Positions 10,565 through 19,133 of a stretch of DNA of 64,000 bases are shown piece by piece; position 1 is the stretch's first letter, and every line of letters begins with the position of its first letter. The DNA lies in the NCBI GenBank assembly GCA_033239125.1, contig BSWB01000002.1, positions 153,746,409-153,810,408 of the forward strand. The letters are read 5' to 3'. A model generated the notes under the pieces. That model saw only the letters and a list, made by a program, of their open reading frames with translations, was not told the origin of the DNA and did no database searches. This DNA is from Fagopyrum homotropicum (lineage: Eukaryota; Streptophyta; Magnoliopsida; Caryophyllales; Polygonaceae). The position numbers were made by a program, and so were the translations under genes.

Positions 10565-12028
10565 TCAAATAAAAGTCTGAAAATGAGAGTACTCACCGGA
10601 TAAATAGCTGAACTGCATAAAAATATAATAAAGAAAATCCTGCAGCTCCTCAATAGTCTCGATCCGGCGGTGGTGGTGGTGGTACGTACGGATACTGAGT
10701 CGGATCGAAAGGATAGCCCATGACACGCTCGAACTGAAGCTGGGCCATGATGTGCTGATGGTGCTGCCGCTCCTGCATCTCGCGGATATCCAGCGATAAT
10801 GCAGCATACGTGTCAATAACCTGATCCGTCTGTGAGCAGCTCGATCTCTCACTCCATGCCTCCTGCGTCTAGCAGGTCTGACTGGAGAAGTCTCAGCTGG
10901 TGCAGGCTCTGTCTCCTCCTCATCATCCAAGTCGATGATCGGTGGCGCGCTCGTACCTGCAGTATCCGTCCCTGTATCCATCGGGACTCCACCATCTCTC
11001 TCATCCACTGTCTCCTCGTCGTCGTCATCCTCCTCCTCCTCAGCCGGGGCAGCTGCTGCCTCTCTATGATCCTCCATCAGTGGAGCCCAAGCTGTCTGCC
11101 AGTAATGCGGATCGAAAACTGTGAACTGAGCAGACCAGCGGATCCCCTGTGGTGTAGTCCGCTCCCAAGGCATAGCAACAAATGGAGTGGTCAAACCACG
11201 GGGAACCAAAATCCTCCGTGTGATCATCTCCTGTAATCCAAGCGGCTTCGGAGCCGCCACCATCGTACATACACTGAGGTCCATCCCGTGATAAGCAACA
11301 ATATGGGTGACTAGACCTCCGCAGCAAATGTCTCCCTTCGCCTTGGCCTTGATCCTGTGCAGGTCCTCTGCCAAGATCAAGCCAAAGTCTGGGAAACCCC
11401 CTGTGACCATACAGTAGAGGCTGAAGAGCTCGACCTGTCGGATCTTCTGGGGCGTCTCAGTACGCGCCAGAAGTGTCTCGCTGAATATCCTATGGGCTAA
11501 TCTGAAGGCCGGGTGGAAGATGACCTTCTCCCTGGAATCTCCAGGGCGCCATCTGTCTGCATGCTCGGTAATATGGGCAATCTGCCCCCAGAACTCCCTA
11601 GCTACGGATCGGGAGGGGAAGTCGGTGGCGGTGGGCTCAGAAAAGCCGAAAATCTCTCTCCAAATCTCTAAAGGAACTATGAAGTTCCGGTTCATCAACC
11701 GGTACTTCACAGACCGGTCTGTGGGGAGGTAGGAGAAGGAGCTAACAAACTCTAAGGTCAGCTCCAAATAAGCTGGGGCTCGGATCTCAGTAAACTGATC
11801 CAGCCCTACAGTGGCAATCATCCTCCTAAGGTCAGCATCTAACCCTAGGCAATCGAAAGCTGACACGTCCAGAAAATGTGGTGCGATAACTGGATGGCTA
11901 GCTATGCGCTCATAGTCTACCCGACATCTCTCGTGGATAACCGGGCGGTAAGGACGGGAAGAAGGGGAAGAAGGGGAGGGTGAGGATCTGTCTCTGAGGG
12001 CTAGGCGACGATCGAAACTCATTTTCAC
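10565..12028 (-). CDS. Athila ORF (env-position protein) of element 1
   Basis: A 487-residue ORF in the position where Athila elements keep their extra 3' ORF, downstream of integrase. The first 300 residues resemble the Athila ORF-1 family known from Arabidopsis annotations: LTLEFVSSF, MNRNFIVPLEIWREIFGF, GGLVTHIVAYHGMDLS. A strongly acidic stretch (EEEEDDDDEE) and a Pro/Thr-rich part follow, then a basic RRRRHGVRD segment. The last about 90 residues, including YHHHHRR, look out of character, so the original C-terminus may have been shifted. I see no convincing signal peptide or membrane anchor, so an envelope role is not supported by the sequence. It is a candidate for a DNA- or chromatin-related element protein, which is inference only. 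Element 2 lacks it. Confidence 0.75.
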   Translation of the reverse strand: MKMSFDRRLALRDRSSPSPSSPSSRPYRPVIHERCRVDYERIASHPVIAPHFLDVSAFDCLGLDADLRRMIATVGLDQFTEIRAPAYLELTLEFVSSFSYLPTDRSVKYRLMNRNFIVPLEIWREIFGFSEPTATDFPSRSVAREFWGQIAHITEHADRWRPGDSREKVIFHPAFRLAHRIFSETLLARTETPQKIRQVELFSLYCMVTGGFPDFGLILAEDLHRIKAKAKGDICCGGLVTHIVAYHGMDLSVCTMVAAPKPLGLQEMITRRILVPRGLTTPFVAMPWERTTPQGIRWSAQFTVFDPHYWQTAWAPLMEDHREAAAAPAEEEEDDDDEETVDERDGGVPMDTGTDTAGTSAPPIIDLDDEEETEPAPAETSPVRPARRRRHGVRDRAAHRRIRLLTRMLHYRWISARCRSGSTISTSWPSFSSSVSWAILSIRLSIRTYHHHHRRIETIEELQDFLYYIFMQFSYLSGEYSHFQTFI

Positions 12029-12043
12029 TCAACACTGTCAGAA

Positions 12044-12109
12044 CACCTCGGTCACTGACAAGACTCAGAAATCACCTCGGTCGAGATGCAGTTCGACCGG
12101 ACCGAGGCG
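12044..12109. repeat. Half-site, palindrome and half-site, spacer of element 1
   Basis: CACCTCG at 12044, CACCTCGGTCGAGATG at 12073-12088, CGAGGCG ending at 12109. Steps are 29 and 21 bp. The module lies directly upstream (in element sense) of the Athila ORF start at 12028. Confidence 0.75.
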
Positions 12110-12477
12110 CAGCAGTTACGATTCCAATTCTCAGAAATTCAGTTCTTTTCCCCCAAAAATCACTACAATTGCTTCCTAAGGGGTACTTAAGCCTTTTCTC
12201 AGCAGAATCAGGGGCAACCAAAGCCCAAATCGAAGCGAATGAACGAGTTAGGGTTTCGACTGTTTTTACCTCGTTTCGGTCGATTCGTTCGATTTCTTTG
12301 CAGATCTGTTGTTGCAATCGGTTCCTCTACCCTTCAATCTCAGTTTAGAAGCGGAAATCTTCGAAAATGAGCAAGATCTGAGAAGGCGAGGTGGGAAGGG
12401 CGCCGCGGTCGAGTTGGGTAAGGTAAAAAGTGAAAAATAAAATTTTCCCCTTTTTATACTGTTCCTGGATCTGCTGT

Positions 12478-12528
12478 CACCTCGGTCGAGATGGTCTCGA
12501 CTGGACCGAGGTGGTACGGACCGAGGTG
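12478..12528. repeat. Palindrome with two half-sites, spacer of element 1
   Basis: CACCTCGGTCGAGATG at 12478-12493, CGAGGTG ending at 12513 (20-bp step) and another CGAGGTG ending at 12528. All are in noncoding sequence between integrase and the Athila ORF. Confidence 0.75.
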
Positions 12529-12820
12529 GTTCTGCCGAAAACCCTAGTCGCCTCGGTTGCTCAAGAGTCAACTCGGTCGAGGTGCTCTGACAGTGACCGA
12601 GATGCTTCTGTCTTCTCAAAATCTCGAACTTCTGTCCTTCCAGTTATGCTCCTTCCTTAGATATTCCCTGTTGTCTGTCCAGAACGCCAAAAACAAAGCA
12701 GAGCAAAGCAAAAGCAAAAACTATCTAAGCTAGACTAGAAAACGGGAAAAGAAAGCAATACCTTGGGTTGCCTCCCAAGAAGCGCTTGGTTTAAGGTCGC
12801 TAGCTGGACCATAATGCGTC

Positions 12821-15800
12821 TCAAATGAGGTATATTGGTGCAACCTCCTCAACCGGCGTTTCCGGCTGGTATTTCTTAAGTCTATGACCGTTGACCTTGA
12901 AGCTTCTGCTAGTTTCGCCCCATATCTCAACTGCACCATGAGGGAAAACATGTTTCACAACATAAGGTCCGGTCCATCTAGATTTCAACTTACCTGGAAA
13001 AAGGCGGAGGCGGGAGTTGAAGAGTAGGACTAAGTCTCCTTCGTTAAGCTCCTTTGGGACGATACGCTTGTCATGCCATCTCTTCGTCCTTTCCTTGTAG
13101 ATTTTGGCATTCTCATAAGCGTTCAAATGCAGCTCCTCTAGCTCGTTGAGTTCCAATAGTCGCTTCTCACCAGCCTCCTTGATGTCGAAATTCAACCATT
13201 TGATTGCCCAATACGCCTTGTGTTCCAATTCAACGGGCAAATGGCAGGACTTCCCATATACCAAATTATAAGGAGTGGTACCTATGGGAGTCTTGAATGC
13301 GGTCCTGTACGCCCAAAGAGCATCGTCCAACTTCATGGACCAATCCTTCCTCGTTCTAGAGACGGTCTTCTCCAAAATTGCCTTGATTTCTCTATTCGAG
13401 ATCTCGACCTGTCCACTAGTTTGAGGGTGATAAGCAGTTGATACCTTGTGGGTTACCCCATACTTCGATAGAAGTGCTTTGAACTTCCGGTTGATGAAAT
13501 GCGTTCCTCCATCGCTTATGATGATGCGTGGAGTTCCAAATCGTGGAAAGATAGTTCTATTCAAGAACTTCACAACCACCTTGGCGTCGTTAGTGGGAGA
13601 AGCAATGGCTTCAACCCATCTAGAGACATAGTCAACCGCAAGAAGGATATAGAGGTTTCCTCCGGAGGATGGGAAAGGTCCCATGAAGTCAATCCCCCAT
13701 ACATCAAAGATTTCCACTTCTTGGATGTTATTAAGTGGCATCTCGTTTCTCCTTGATAAATTTCCTATTCTTTGGCATGCATCACAAGAGACAACAAAAG
13801 ATTGCACATCCTTAAATAATGTATGCCAAAAGAAACCAGAACGTAATACCTTAGCGCATGTTTTATCGGTGCTAGCATGTCCTCCACAAGGGAGTGAATG
13901 GCAATGCCGTATAACGCTATTAACTTCGTCTTCCGGAATGCATCTTCGAAGCATCCCATCCGGTCCGCGCTTGAATAGCAGCGGCTCATCCCAGTAGTAA
14001 TGTCGTACTTCCTTGAAGAATCTCTTCTTTTGAGAGTACGTCAATCCGGGCGGTATCTCCTGGCAAACAAGATAATTCACAATATCAGCATACCAAGGTC
14101 CGTTCTTATCAGAAAGTTGGTGGATAGAATGTTCCACCAACTGAGGATGAATGTCAGAGAAGTGAGTAAGAAGATTATTATTCTCAGTAGTCTCAGTTGA
14201 CATCATCTCGCCATCGATCTCGGTCGAGGCGCAGAGGCGTTGACCGAGGTGTTCTTCAGTCGCCTCGCTCAGTCCAGAAAGTGCCTCGGTCGAGGTGCTG
14301 CTGCTGGAACCGAGACTGGAGATCTTCGTCTCCTGGATTAGCTTCTCAGTTTTAGCTCCTGGATCCTCTTCCAGTGCCTTCAAGCTCCGTATATCTGCAT
14401 TGCAAGAAGCATCTATACCTTCCTCCATTAAACTGAAGCTAATAACTCTTTCGAGTGGATCGTTAATAAGGATAGAGCTCACCAATTCTCTTGATTCTTC
14501 TTCATCGTAGATGTTGAAGATATCATCAGTTAGCTGCTCCCCTTTCATGGCTGCAAGTAGTGCGAACTCCACCTCATCGCCACCAACGTTGAATTTCAAC
14601 TTGGCGTTCTTGCAATCCACGTTGCAACCTGAAGTTGCTAGGAATGGCCTCCCGAGAATAATAGGAACAGGATAATCTGCGGGAATGTCAAGTACAACAA
14701 AATCTATAGGTAGATAGAAGTTACCTAACTTGACCGGAACGTCTTCCAAGATGCCCACGGGATGGGTAATGGAGCGATCCGCCATATAAAGTCGAACCTT
14801 GACCGGCTTGGGCTCTCCAAGACCGATCTTCGTGCATAGCTCCAGCGGGATGATGCTCACGCTGGCTCCAAGATCACAAAGGGCTTCGCAAGTGACATCC
14901 CCAACTTGAATGGGAATGCAAAACAAGCCGAGATCTCTCAACTTAGGTGGCATCTTTTCCTTCATGATCTTGATAAGCTCCGAAGATTTAGATGTCATCC
15001 TAACTTCACCAACATCCTCCAGCTTCCTCTTCCTTGATAAGATTTCTTTTAAGAACTTCCCATAGGCGGGCATACCTAAAATAGCATCAAGGAAAGGGAT
15101 ATTAATATGTAGCTTATTCATCAAGTCAAGAAACTTACCAAAGTGCTTGTCTAGATGTGCTCTGGCTCTGGACTGAGGGAATGGAAGTGGTGGTTTGTAT
15201 GCAGGAGGTGGAATATAAGTTTCAGTCGTCCCTCCTGCTTTCTGTTGCTCCACCTCGGTTGGCATCTCGGTCGAGGTGTTCTTCGACTGGATCTGGACCG
15301 AGGTGGTCTGCGTCGATCGAGGTACTGGATCTGTAGTTTTAAGTCCACTCCTCGTCGTTATGGCCATGCACTGGCCCTTAGGGTTAGTTTCCGTCTTTGC
15401 TGGAAGCTTCCCTGGATCTCTTGGCGCTTCATTCGCCCTACTAGCAAGTTGTTGTTCGAAGGACTTTTGGGCCCTCGAAAATGAAGTCATAGAATTCTCC
15501 ACAGCGCTAAGCTTGATCAAGATAGCCTCCAGAACTGCGTCTTTCTTTTCTGGTTGAGACGAACTTGACCCTTGCCCTTGGCTCTTTAATGGAGTAGAAG
15601 AAGAAGAAGGGGAAGAGAGGAAAGGGTTAGAGGAATCGTTAGAGTTGGAGTTTGAATGATTGTTACCGTGATTTTGGTTATTCGCCCTCCAGTTGTTGCT
15701 ATTGGATCCTCTATTGTTGTTGTTGTAGTTGTTGTTTCGGGGACCGTTGTTGTTGTTACGGTACCCGTTGTTGTTGTTGTTCCTTTGTCCTTGCTCTTCC

Positions 15801-16669
15801 TTCTTAGTTTGAGCCATCAAGAGTTCCTTCAATTGCTTCACGTCATTTTTCAAAGACGTGAGTTGATAGTTGTTGGATTGAGTCTCTTGAAAGTTGACTC
15901 TTTTAACTCCACCTTCAGCTCCTTGGTGGGTATACTTCTCCATGTGCAAGGCTTGCTTCTCAATGAAGTCCCAAGCCTCATCAATCGCCATGTCCATGAA
16001 GGTGCCGGCGGAGAGTAGTTGGAGATTGAACTGGGTGCTTCCGTCCAGTCCTTTGAAGTAGATCTCCAACAACTCGATCTTTGGAATCCCATGGTGTGGG
16101 CAATCCAAAAGGATATCCTTGAACCGCTCCCAAGATTTGGACAAGCTCTCCTTGTCCTTCATAATGAAAGCATTGATCTTCCCTCTCATTTCAGCGGTCT
16201 TTGATGGGGGAAAGAATTTGGTCAAGAATTCCATAGTCATCTCCTCCCATGTGCTAATTTTTCCTGGAGGAAGAGATTGATACCAAGTAAGAGCTCTATC
16301 TTTTAAAGAAAAGTAAAAAGGTCTTAGCTTGTAGTTGTTATTTTCAATTCTGGAAGGTCGCAAGGTTTCCATCAAGATCTCGTAGTTTTGAAGATGTTGA
16401 TGTGGCGACTCCTTCTCTAGCCCTCCGAATTGGCATTGGCGAATCATGGCTAGAACTTGCGGTCGAAGTTCGTAGTCATGATCCGCTGGATCTCCTAGGT
16501 TCACTCCTGGACGCCTCAGTTGTTGATTAGGGTCCATCCTTTGACCTAGGGTTTGTGGGATTCCTACAAGAAGAACATCTCGGACTGGCCTCCGAGGTGG
16601 AGGCACATCGGCCGGGGCGTCAGGTACTGGAGCCTGCCTCGGTCGAGGATCAGCTACTGGATCCTGCAT
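12821..16669 (-). CDS. Gag-protease-integrase polyprotein without RT (Athila element 1)
   Basis: A 1282-residue ORF. Residues about 40-260 are retrotransposon Gag (PGVNLGDPADHDYELRPQVL, WERFKDILLDCPHHGIPK). Residues about 290-345 are Asn-rich where a zinc knuckle might be expected. Retropepsin is near residue 596 (CDLGASVSIIP; ILGRPFLATSG). Integrase follows: zinc-binding H..H..CDACQ, then the catalytic core VWGIDFMGPF, IISDGGTHF, HPQTSGQVEISNREIK, and the C-terminal LRLFPGKLKSRWTGPY. Between protease and integrase, where element 2 has about 500 residues of RT and RNase H, there is only a Ser/Thr/Glu-rich linker. The deletion kept the frame. Start choice is formal: the true Gag start is upstream of an in-frame TGA at 16703-16705. 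Confidence 0.9.
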   Translation of the reverse strand: MQDPVADPRPRQAPVPDAPADVPPPRRPVRDVLLVGIPQTLGQRMDPNQQLRRPGVNLGDPADHDYELRPQVLAMIRQCQFGGLEKESPHQHLQNYEILMETLRPSRIENNNYKLRPFYFSLKDRALTWYQSLPPGKISTWEEMTMEFLTKFFPPSKTAEMRGKINAFIMKDKESLSKSWERFKDILLDCPHHGIPKIELLEIYFKGLDGSTQFNLQLLSAGTFMDMAIDEAWDFIEKQALHMEKYTHQGAEGGVKRVNFQETQSNNYQLTSLKNDVKQLKELLMAQTKKEEQGQRNNNNNGYRNNNNGPRNNNYNNNNRGSNSNNWRANNQNHGNNHSNSNSNDSSNPFLSSPSSSSTPLKSQGQGSSSSQPEKKDAVLEAILIKLSAVENSMTSFSRAQKSFEQQLASRANEAPRDPGKLPAKTETNPKGQCMAITTRSGLKTTDPVPRSTQTTSVQIQSKNTSTEMPTEVEQQKAGGTTETYIPPPAYKPPLPFPQSRARAHLDKHFGKFLDLMNKLHINIPFLDAILGMPAYGKFLKEILSRKRKLEDVGEVRMTSKSSELIKIMKEKMPPKLRDLGLFCIPIQVGDVTCEALCDLGASVSIIPLELCTKIGLGEPKPVKVRLYMADRSITHPVGILEDVPVKLGNFYLPIDFVVLDIPADYPVPIILGRPFLATSGCNVDCKNAKLKFNVGGDEVEFALLAAMKGEQLTDDIFNIYDEEESRELVSSILINDPLERVISFSLMEEGIDASCNADIRSLKALEEDPGAKTEKLIQETKISSLGSSSSTSTEALSGLSEATEEHLGQRLCASTEIDGEMMSTETTENNNLLTHFSDIHPQLVEHSIHQLSDKNGPWYADIVNYLVCQEIPPGLTYSQKKRFFKEVRHYYWDEPLLFKRGPDGMLRRCIPEDEVNSVIRHCHSLPCGGHASTDKTCAKVLRSGFFWHTLFKDVQSFVVSCDACQRIGNLSRRNEMPLNNIQEVEIFDVWGIDFMGPFPSSGGNLYILLAVDYVSRWVEAIASPTNDAKVVVKFLNRTIFPRFGTPRIIISDGGTHFINRKFKALLSKYGVTHKVSTAYHPQTSGQVEISNREIKAILEKTVSRTRKDWSMKLDDALWAYRTAFKTPIGTTPYNLVYGKSCHLPVELEHKAYWAIKWLNFDIKEAGEKRLLELNELEELHLNAYENAKIYKERTKRWHDKRIVPKELNEGDLVLLFNSRLRLFPGKLKSRWTGPYVVKHVFPHGAVEIWGETSRSFKVNGHRLKKYQPETPVEEVAPIYLI
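14204..14317. repeat. Two palindromic modules inside the gag-pol ORF linker
   Basis: First module: CATCTCG at 14204, GATCTCGGTCGAGGCG at 14216-14231, CGAGGTG ending at 14251 (20-bp step). Second: CGCCTCG at 14261, TGCCTCGGTCGAGGTG at 14282-14297, CGAGACT ending at 14317 (steps 21 and 20). They fall in the protein linker that replaced RT, where coding constraint is weak. Confidence 0.75.
15251..15305. repeat. Palindromic module in gag-protease linker of element 1
   Basis: CACCTCG at 15251, CATCTCGGTCGAGGTG at 15263-15278, CGAGGTG ending at 15305. The steps here are 12 and 27 bp, the main exception to the 20-21 bp rule. Three more partial copies (GCCTCGGTCGAGGATC and relatives) lie at 16635-16706 near the start of gag. 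Confidence 0.65.
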
Positions 16670-16702
16670 CGGTCGAGGATCAACAGGAGGATCTTCCCTC
16701 GG

Positions 16703-16987
16703 TCAAAGTAGAATCTGATCCCGTATGACTGCTATCTCCGCTTCGATTGCTGCAGTCCTGGTGCGATTCTCTTCTTTCTCTTGCCTTAGTTCTTCTTTGC
16801 TGAGACGTAGCAGCTCTAGCGTCTCTTTCAATTCGGCCGCAAGATCGCGGTCGTCTTGTTGGGCCATCTTCGCTTCTCTTAAGCGTCGCTTGTATGTCTT
16901 TTCGGGTTCGGGATCGTAGGGAACGATTTCCTTCCCAGTGCGGGTTCTTTGCATATACCTAAGAAAGAACCTGCAAAAGTCACTCAA
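16703..16987 (-). pseudogene. Gag N-terminal leader with coiled coil (element 1)
   Basis: This frame encodes a leader with PYDPEPEKT (also FDPEPEKT in element 2) followed by a Glu/Arg/Lys/Leu-rich helix (LKETLELLRLSKEELRQEKE), likely a coiled coil for Gag assembly. The likely start is the ATG at 16954-16952 (MQRTRTGKE) rather than the upstream one. It ends at TGA (16705-16703) and is in the same frame as the long gag-pol ORF that begins 11 codons later. The stop sits in a CTCGACC-like repeat changed to TTTGACC, as expected from C-to-T change at a methylated CpG. So the gag reading frame is cut by one nonsense codon, unless it is read through. Confidence 0.75.
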
Positions 16988-17056
16988 GTACAGTGGTTAG
17001 ATGACATGGGGGCAAGCGCCCCAAGAGCAAACCGTACCGGCTCGGTCTAGACCAAG

Positions 17057-17074
17057 TCCCCGGCAACGGCGCCA
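17057..17074 (-). other. Primer-binding site (tRNA-Asp) of Athila element 1
   Basis: The plus strand reads TCCCCGGCAACGGCGCCA, which equals the 3' end (with CCA) of plant tRNA-Asp(GUC) as I remember it. On the element strand it is the complementary primer site, six bases (agtttt) inside the LTR end. The same site in the same place occurs in Athila element 2. Confidence 0.9.
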
Positions 17075-17080
17075 AAAACT

Positions 17081-18840
17081 TGTTTGCTCCAAACGGTGTG
17101 TGCAAGCTTTAAATTTATAACCCTAGACTTAAACTTAAAACAAGGATGCGAACCCGCAATGTACGGGTCAATCGTAGTAAAAAGCAAGAAAATTCCAGGG
17201 GTCGATCACAGGGACTCGGTGAAACAAAGTCAATAACGGTAAGCTTCGTGAATACTAACCACAAGAGCAATTAACACAATCAAAGATGAATAAGAAGTCA
17301 ATAAAGCAAACATGCAATTCTAGGGATTAAAGCATCTAGTTGTGGTTCCAACTCAAGATCTATAGATAAGCGGACAAAGCTGAGATTTTTGCGTGGGGAA
17401 GGTGTTACTAAAGTGGAATAGATCACCGGGTAAGTCTCACTACTCACTAATCCTAAACCGTAACTCCTATTACCGGGTAAGTCTCTAGGAATCAAGATAA
17501 AGAACTATTACCTCAAACTAACACACCATCTAAGGGAATAGAATCAACCTTTACCGGGTAAGTCTCAGGCTAACTCACAAAGATGGGATGGAAGCACACT
17601 CAAACCCCAATAAAGGATAAACCTTTATTACCTACACTTATGATCGTTGGTACACAAACTAAGGAATTACCGGGTAAGTCTCATCCTAAGCTTGCTTTGA
17701 ACCAGAAAGGTGTAATAAGAATAGGATTTGGCAAACTCTAACACTTAACTCTCAGTTATGGATCAGATAAGTCACCTCGGTCAGCCAGTTTCCACCCCGG
17801 CCGAGATGTTCATCGACTGAGCGAGATGCTTAGGGTTAAGGATAAAAACTCGAACTTTCAGGGTCCTACTGGAATCTAAGATTATTCTATCATTGTTTTT
17901 CCCACAACCTTCAGCCAATCACCCTAGAATCACACAAGGAAATTAGCCACTCATCATCATTATGAAAGTATTAAAATATATGGGAAGAAGGTGAATATTT
18001 GAGTAAGAAGAATTTAAGGAAAAAGACTTCAATAACTGAATCAAATATCACAACAAAAAGCGTTCCTTGGATAGCAATCCAACAAGACAAGACAACAAGT
18101 GAGGGAATTGAAGACAATCTTACAAAACCCTCCAAAAAGCTATAAAAGCTATAGACTTCAATCTTCCTTCAACCTTCAAAAAGGTTCTTCGAATCTCTCC
18201 CAACTAGAGTAGGCTGCTGCTGCTGCTGCGTGATTTTTTGGTGTAAGCGGGGGTATGCGGGATGTATGCGGCCCTTTTTGATTTGTGGAAATCCAACCCT
18301 TTTTATAGGAAAAAAACCCTCCAAAGATAATAAATCTTAGAAAGATATTTTCCCATAAATATAGGTAAAATATATGATTCTGCATATCTCCTTCCTTCTA
18401 GGAGCCAAGCCTAAAAATATAAGATCACTTTCCAATTTTAAAAGATCTCAGCCAAGAAGAAAATATTCTCGCCGCGTCCTAGGTGTTCGCCTCGGTCGAG
18501 TCGGCGTCTTTGGATCACCTCGGTCGAGATGAATCTCTGGTCAACCGAGGTGAGTCACAACTGAATGTGAAATCTCTCAAAACTGGTCCAAAGTAAATCT
18601 TTAATCCATGGCTATGCTCCCTGGATGTAGCTCCAAATGAATCATGATTCCTTTTGCTCCTTTTTGATGCGAAACGTGCCATTTTACCTATGATTACAAC
18701 AAAACTAGGTGTAGACCTCGATTCTCGCAAAGGTAGATGAAATGGTAGTAAAATCACATAATATACATACAAACATGCAGATTATGAAAGATAAAACGTC
18801 CAAACAAACCCCAAAATATAGACTATAATTCATGCTATCA
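17081..18840 (-). repeat. 5' LTR of Athila element 1
   Basis: Length is 1760 bp, nearly identical to 7416-9172. It is adjacent to the tRNA-Asp primer site on its left (the element's downstream side). It carries the same four-copy CCGGGTAAGTCTC array and palindromic modules at 17773-17828 and 18516-18552. As the 5' LTR it should contain the element promoter, read toward the left. Confidence 0.95.
17773..17828. repeat. Palindromic four-half-site module, right LTR of element 1
   Basis: CACCTCG at 17773, CACCCCGGCCGAGATG at 17793-17808, CGAGATG ending at 17828. Steps are exactly 20 and 20 bp; total 56 bp, the same total as the module 54306-54361 in element 2. Confidence 0.8.
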
Positions 18841-18930
18841 TAGTCAATATCCCGTATTTATAAAATATGTAGTCAATATCCTGTATTTATAAAATATGTA
18901 GTCAATATCCCGTATTTATAACTGCAAAAA
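18841..18930. repeat. 29-bp tandem repeat, target of element 1
   Basis: About three units of the pattern aatatcccgtatttataaaa plus tatgtagtc run from 18846. The sequence left of element 1 (7396-7415) ends in the same tataaaatatgtagtc, so the retrotransposon landed inside this short array and split it. The following 200 bp up to 19133 show no gene. Confidence 0.85.
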
Positions 18931-19133
18931 TTAAAAATATAGTTTTTTACTTTTTGTAATTATCCAGTTTGAGACAATTTTGCAAATTTAAAAAATATGG
19001 GTCATAAATACAATTATAAACAGGGGAGCCTTTTTGTAAATATGCCAACATTTTAAAATTGAAATTAGGGTTCTTGAGATTGCACTGCGGCTGCAACGAG
19101 GACTGTCTAGATCCGCCTCCAGGACTGCCCTGA

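Larger units (their letters stand above)
12029..12820 (-). other. Athila element 1 spacer between integrase and 3' ORF
   Basis: No ORF is supported here. It contains two palindromic modules with the CACCTCGGTCGAGATG core (12044-12109 and 12478-12528). It may hold the signals for making a separate transcript for the downstream ORF, but none is identified. Confidence 0.6.
7416..18840 (-). mobile_element. Athila-type Ty3 LTR retrotransposon, element 1 (lacks RT/RNase H)
   Basis: This is a full-length 11.4 kb insertion. LTRs lie at 7416-9172 and 17081-18840, and the host site TAGTC is duplicated at 7411-7415 and 18841-18845. All reading frames are on the minus strand, so the 5' LTR is the right one. 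Element order (right to left) is LTR, PBS complementary to tRNA-Asp, gag, protease, integrase, spacer, Athila ORF, 3' noncoding block, PPT, LTR. Reverse transcriptase and RNase H are missing although the long ORF stays open. By eye about 20 substitutions and one 3-bp indel separate the LTRs. It needs RT supplied in trans. Confidence 0.95.

Noticed and set aside
10565..12028. Calling the Athila 3' ORF an envelope protein
   Set aside because: It sits in the env position, but no signal peptide, fusion peptide or membrane anchor could be seen.
17057..17074. tRNA-Asp 3' end (also 53439-53456)
   Set aside because: Only 18 bases match and each lies next to an LTR, so these are primer-binding sites, not tRNA genes.
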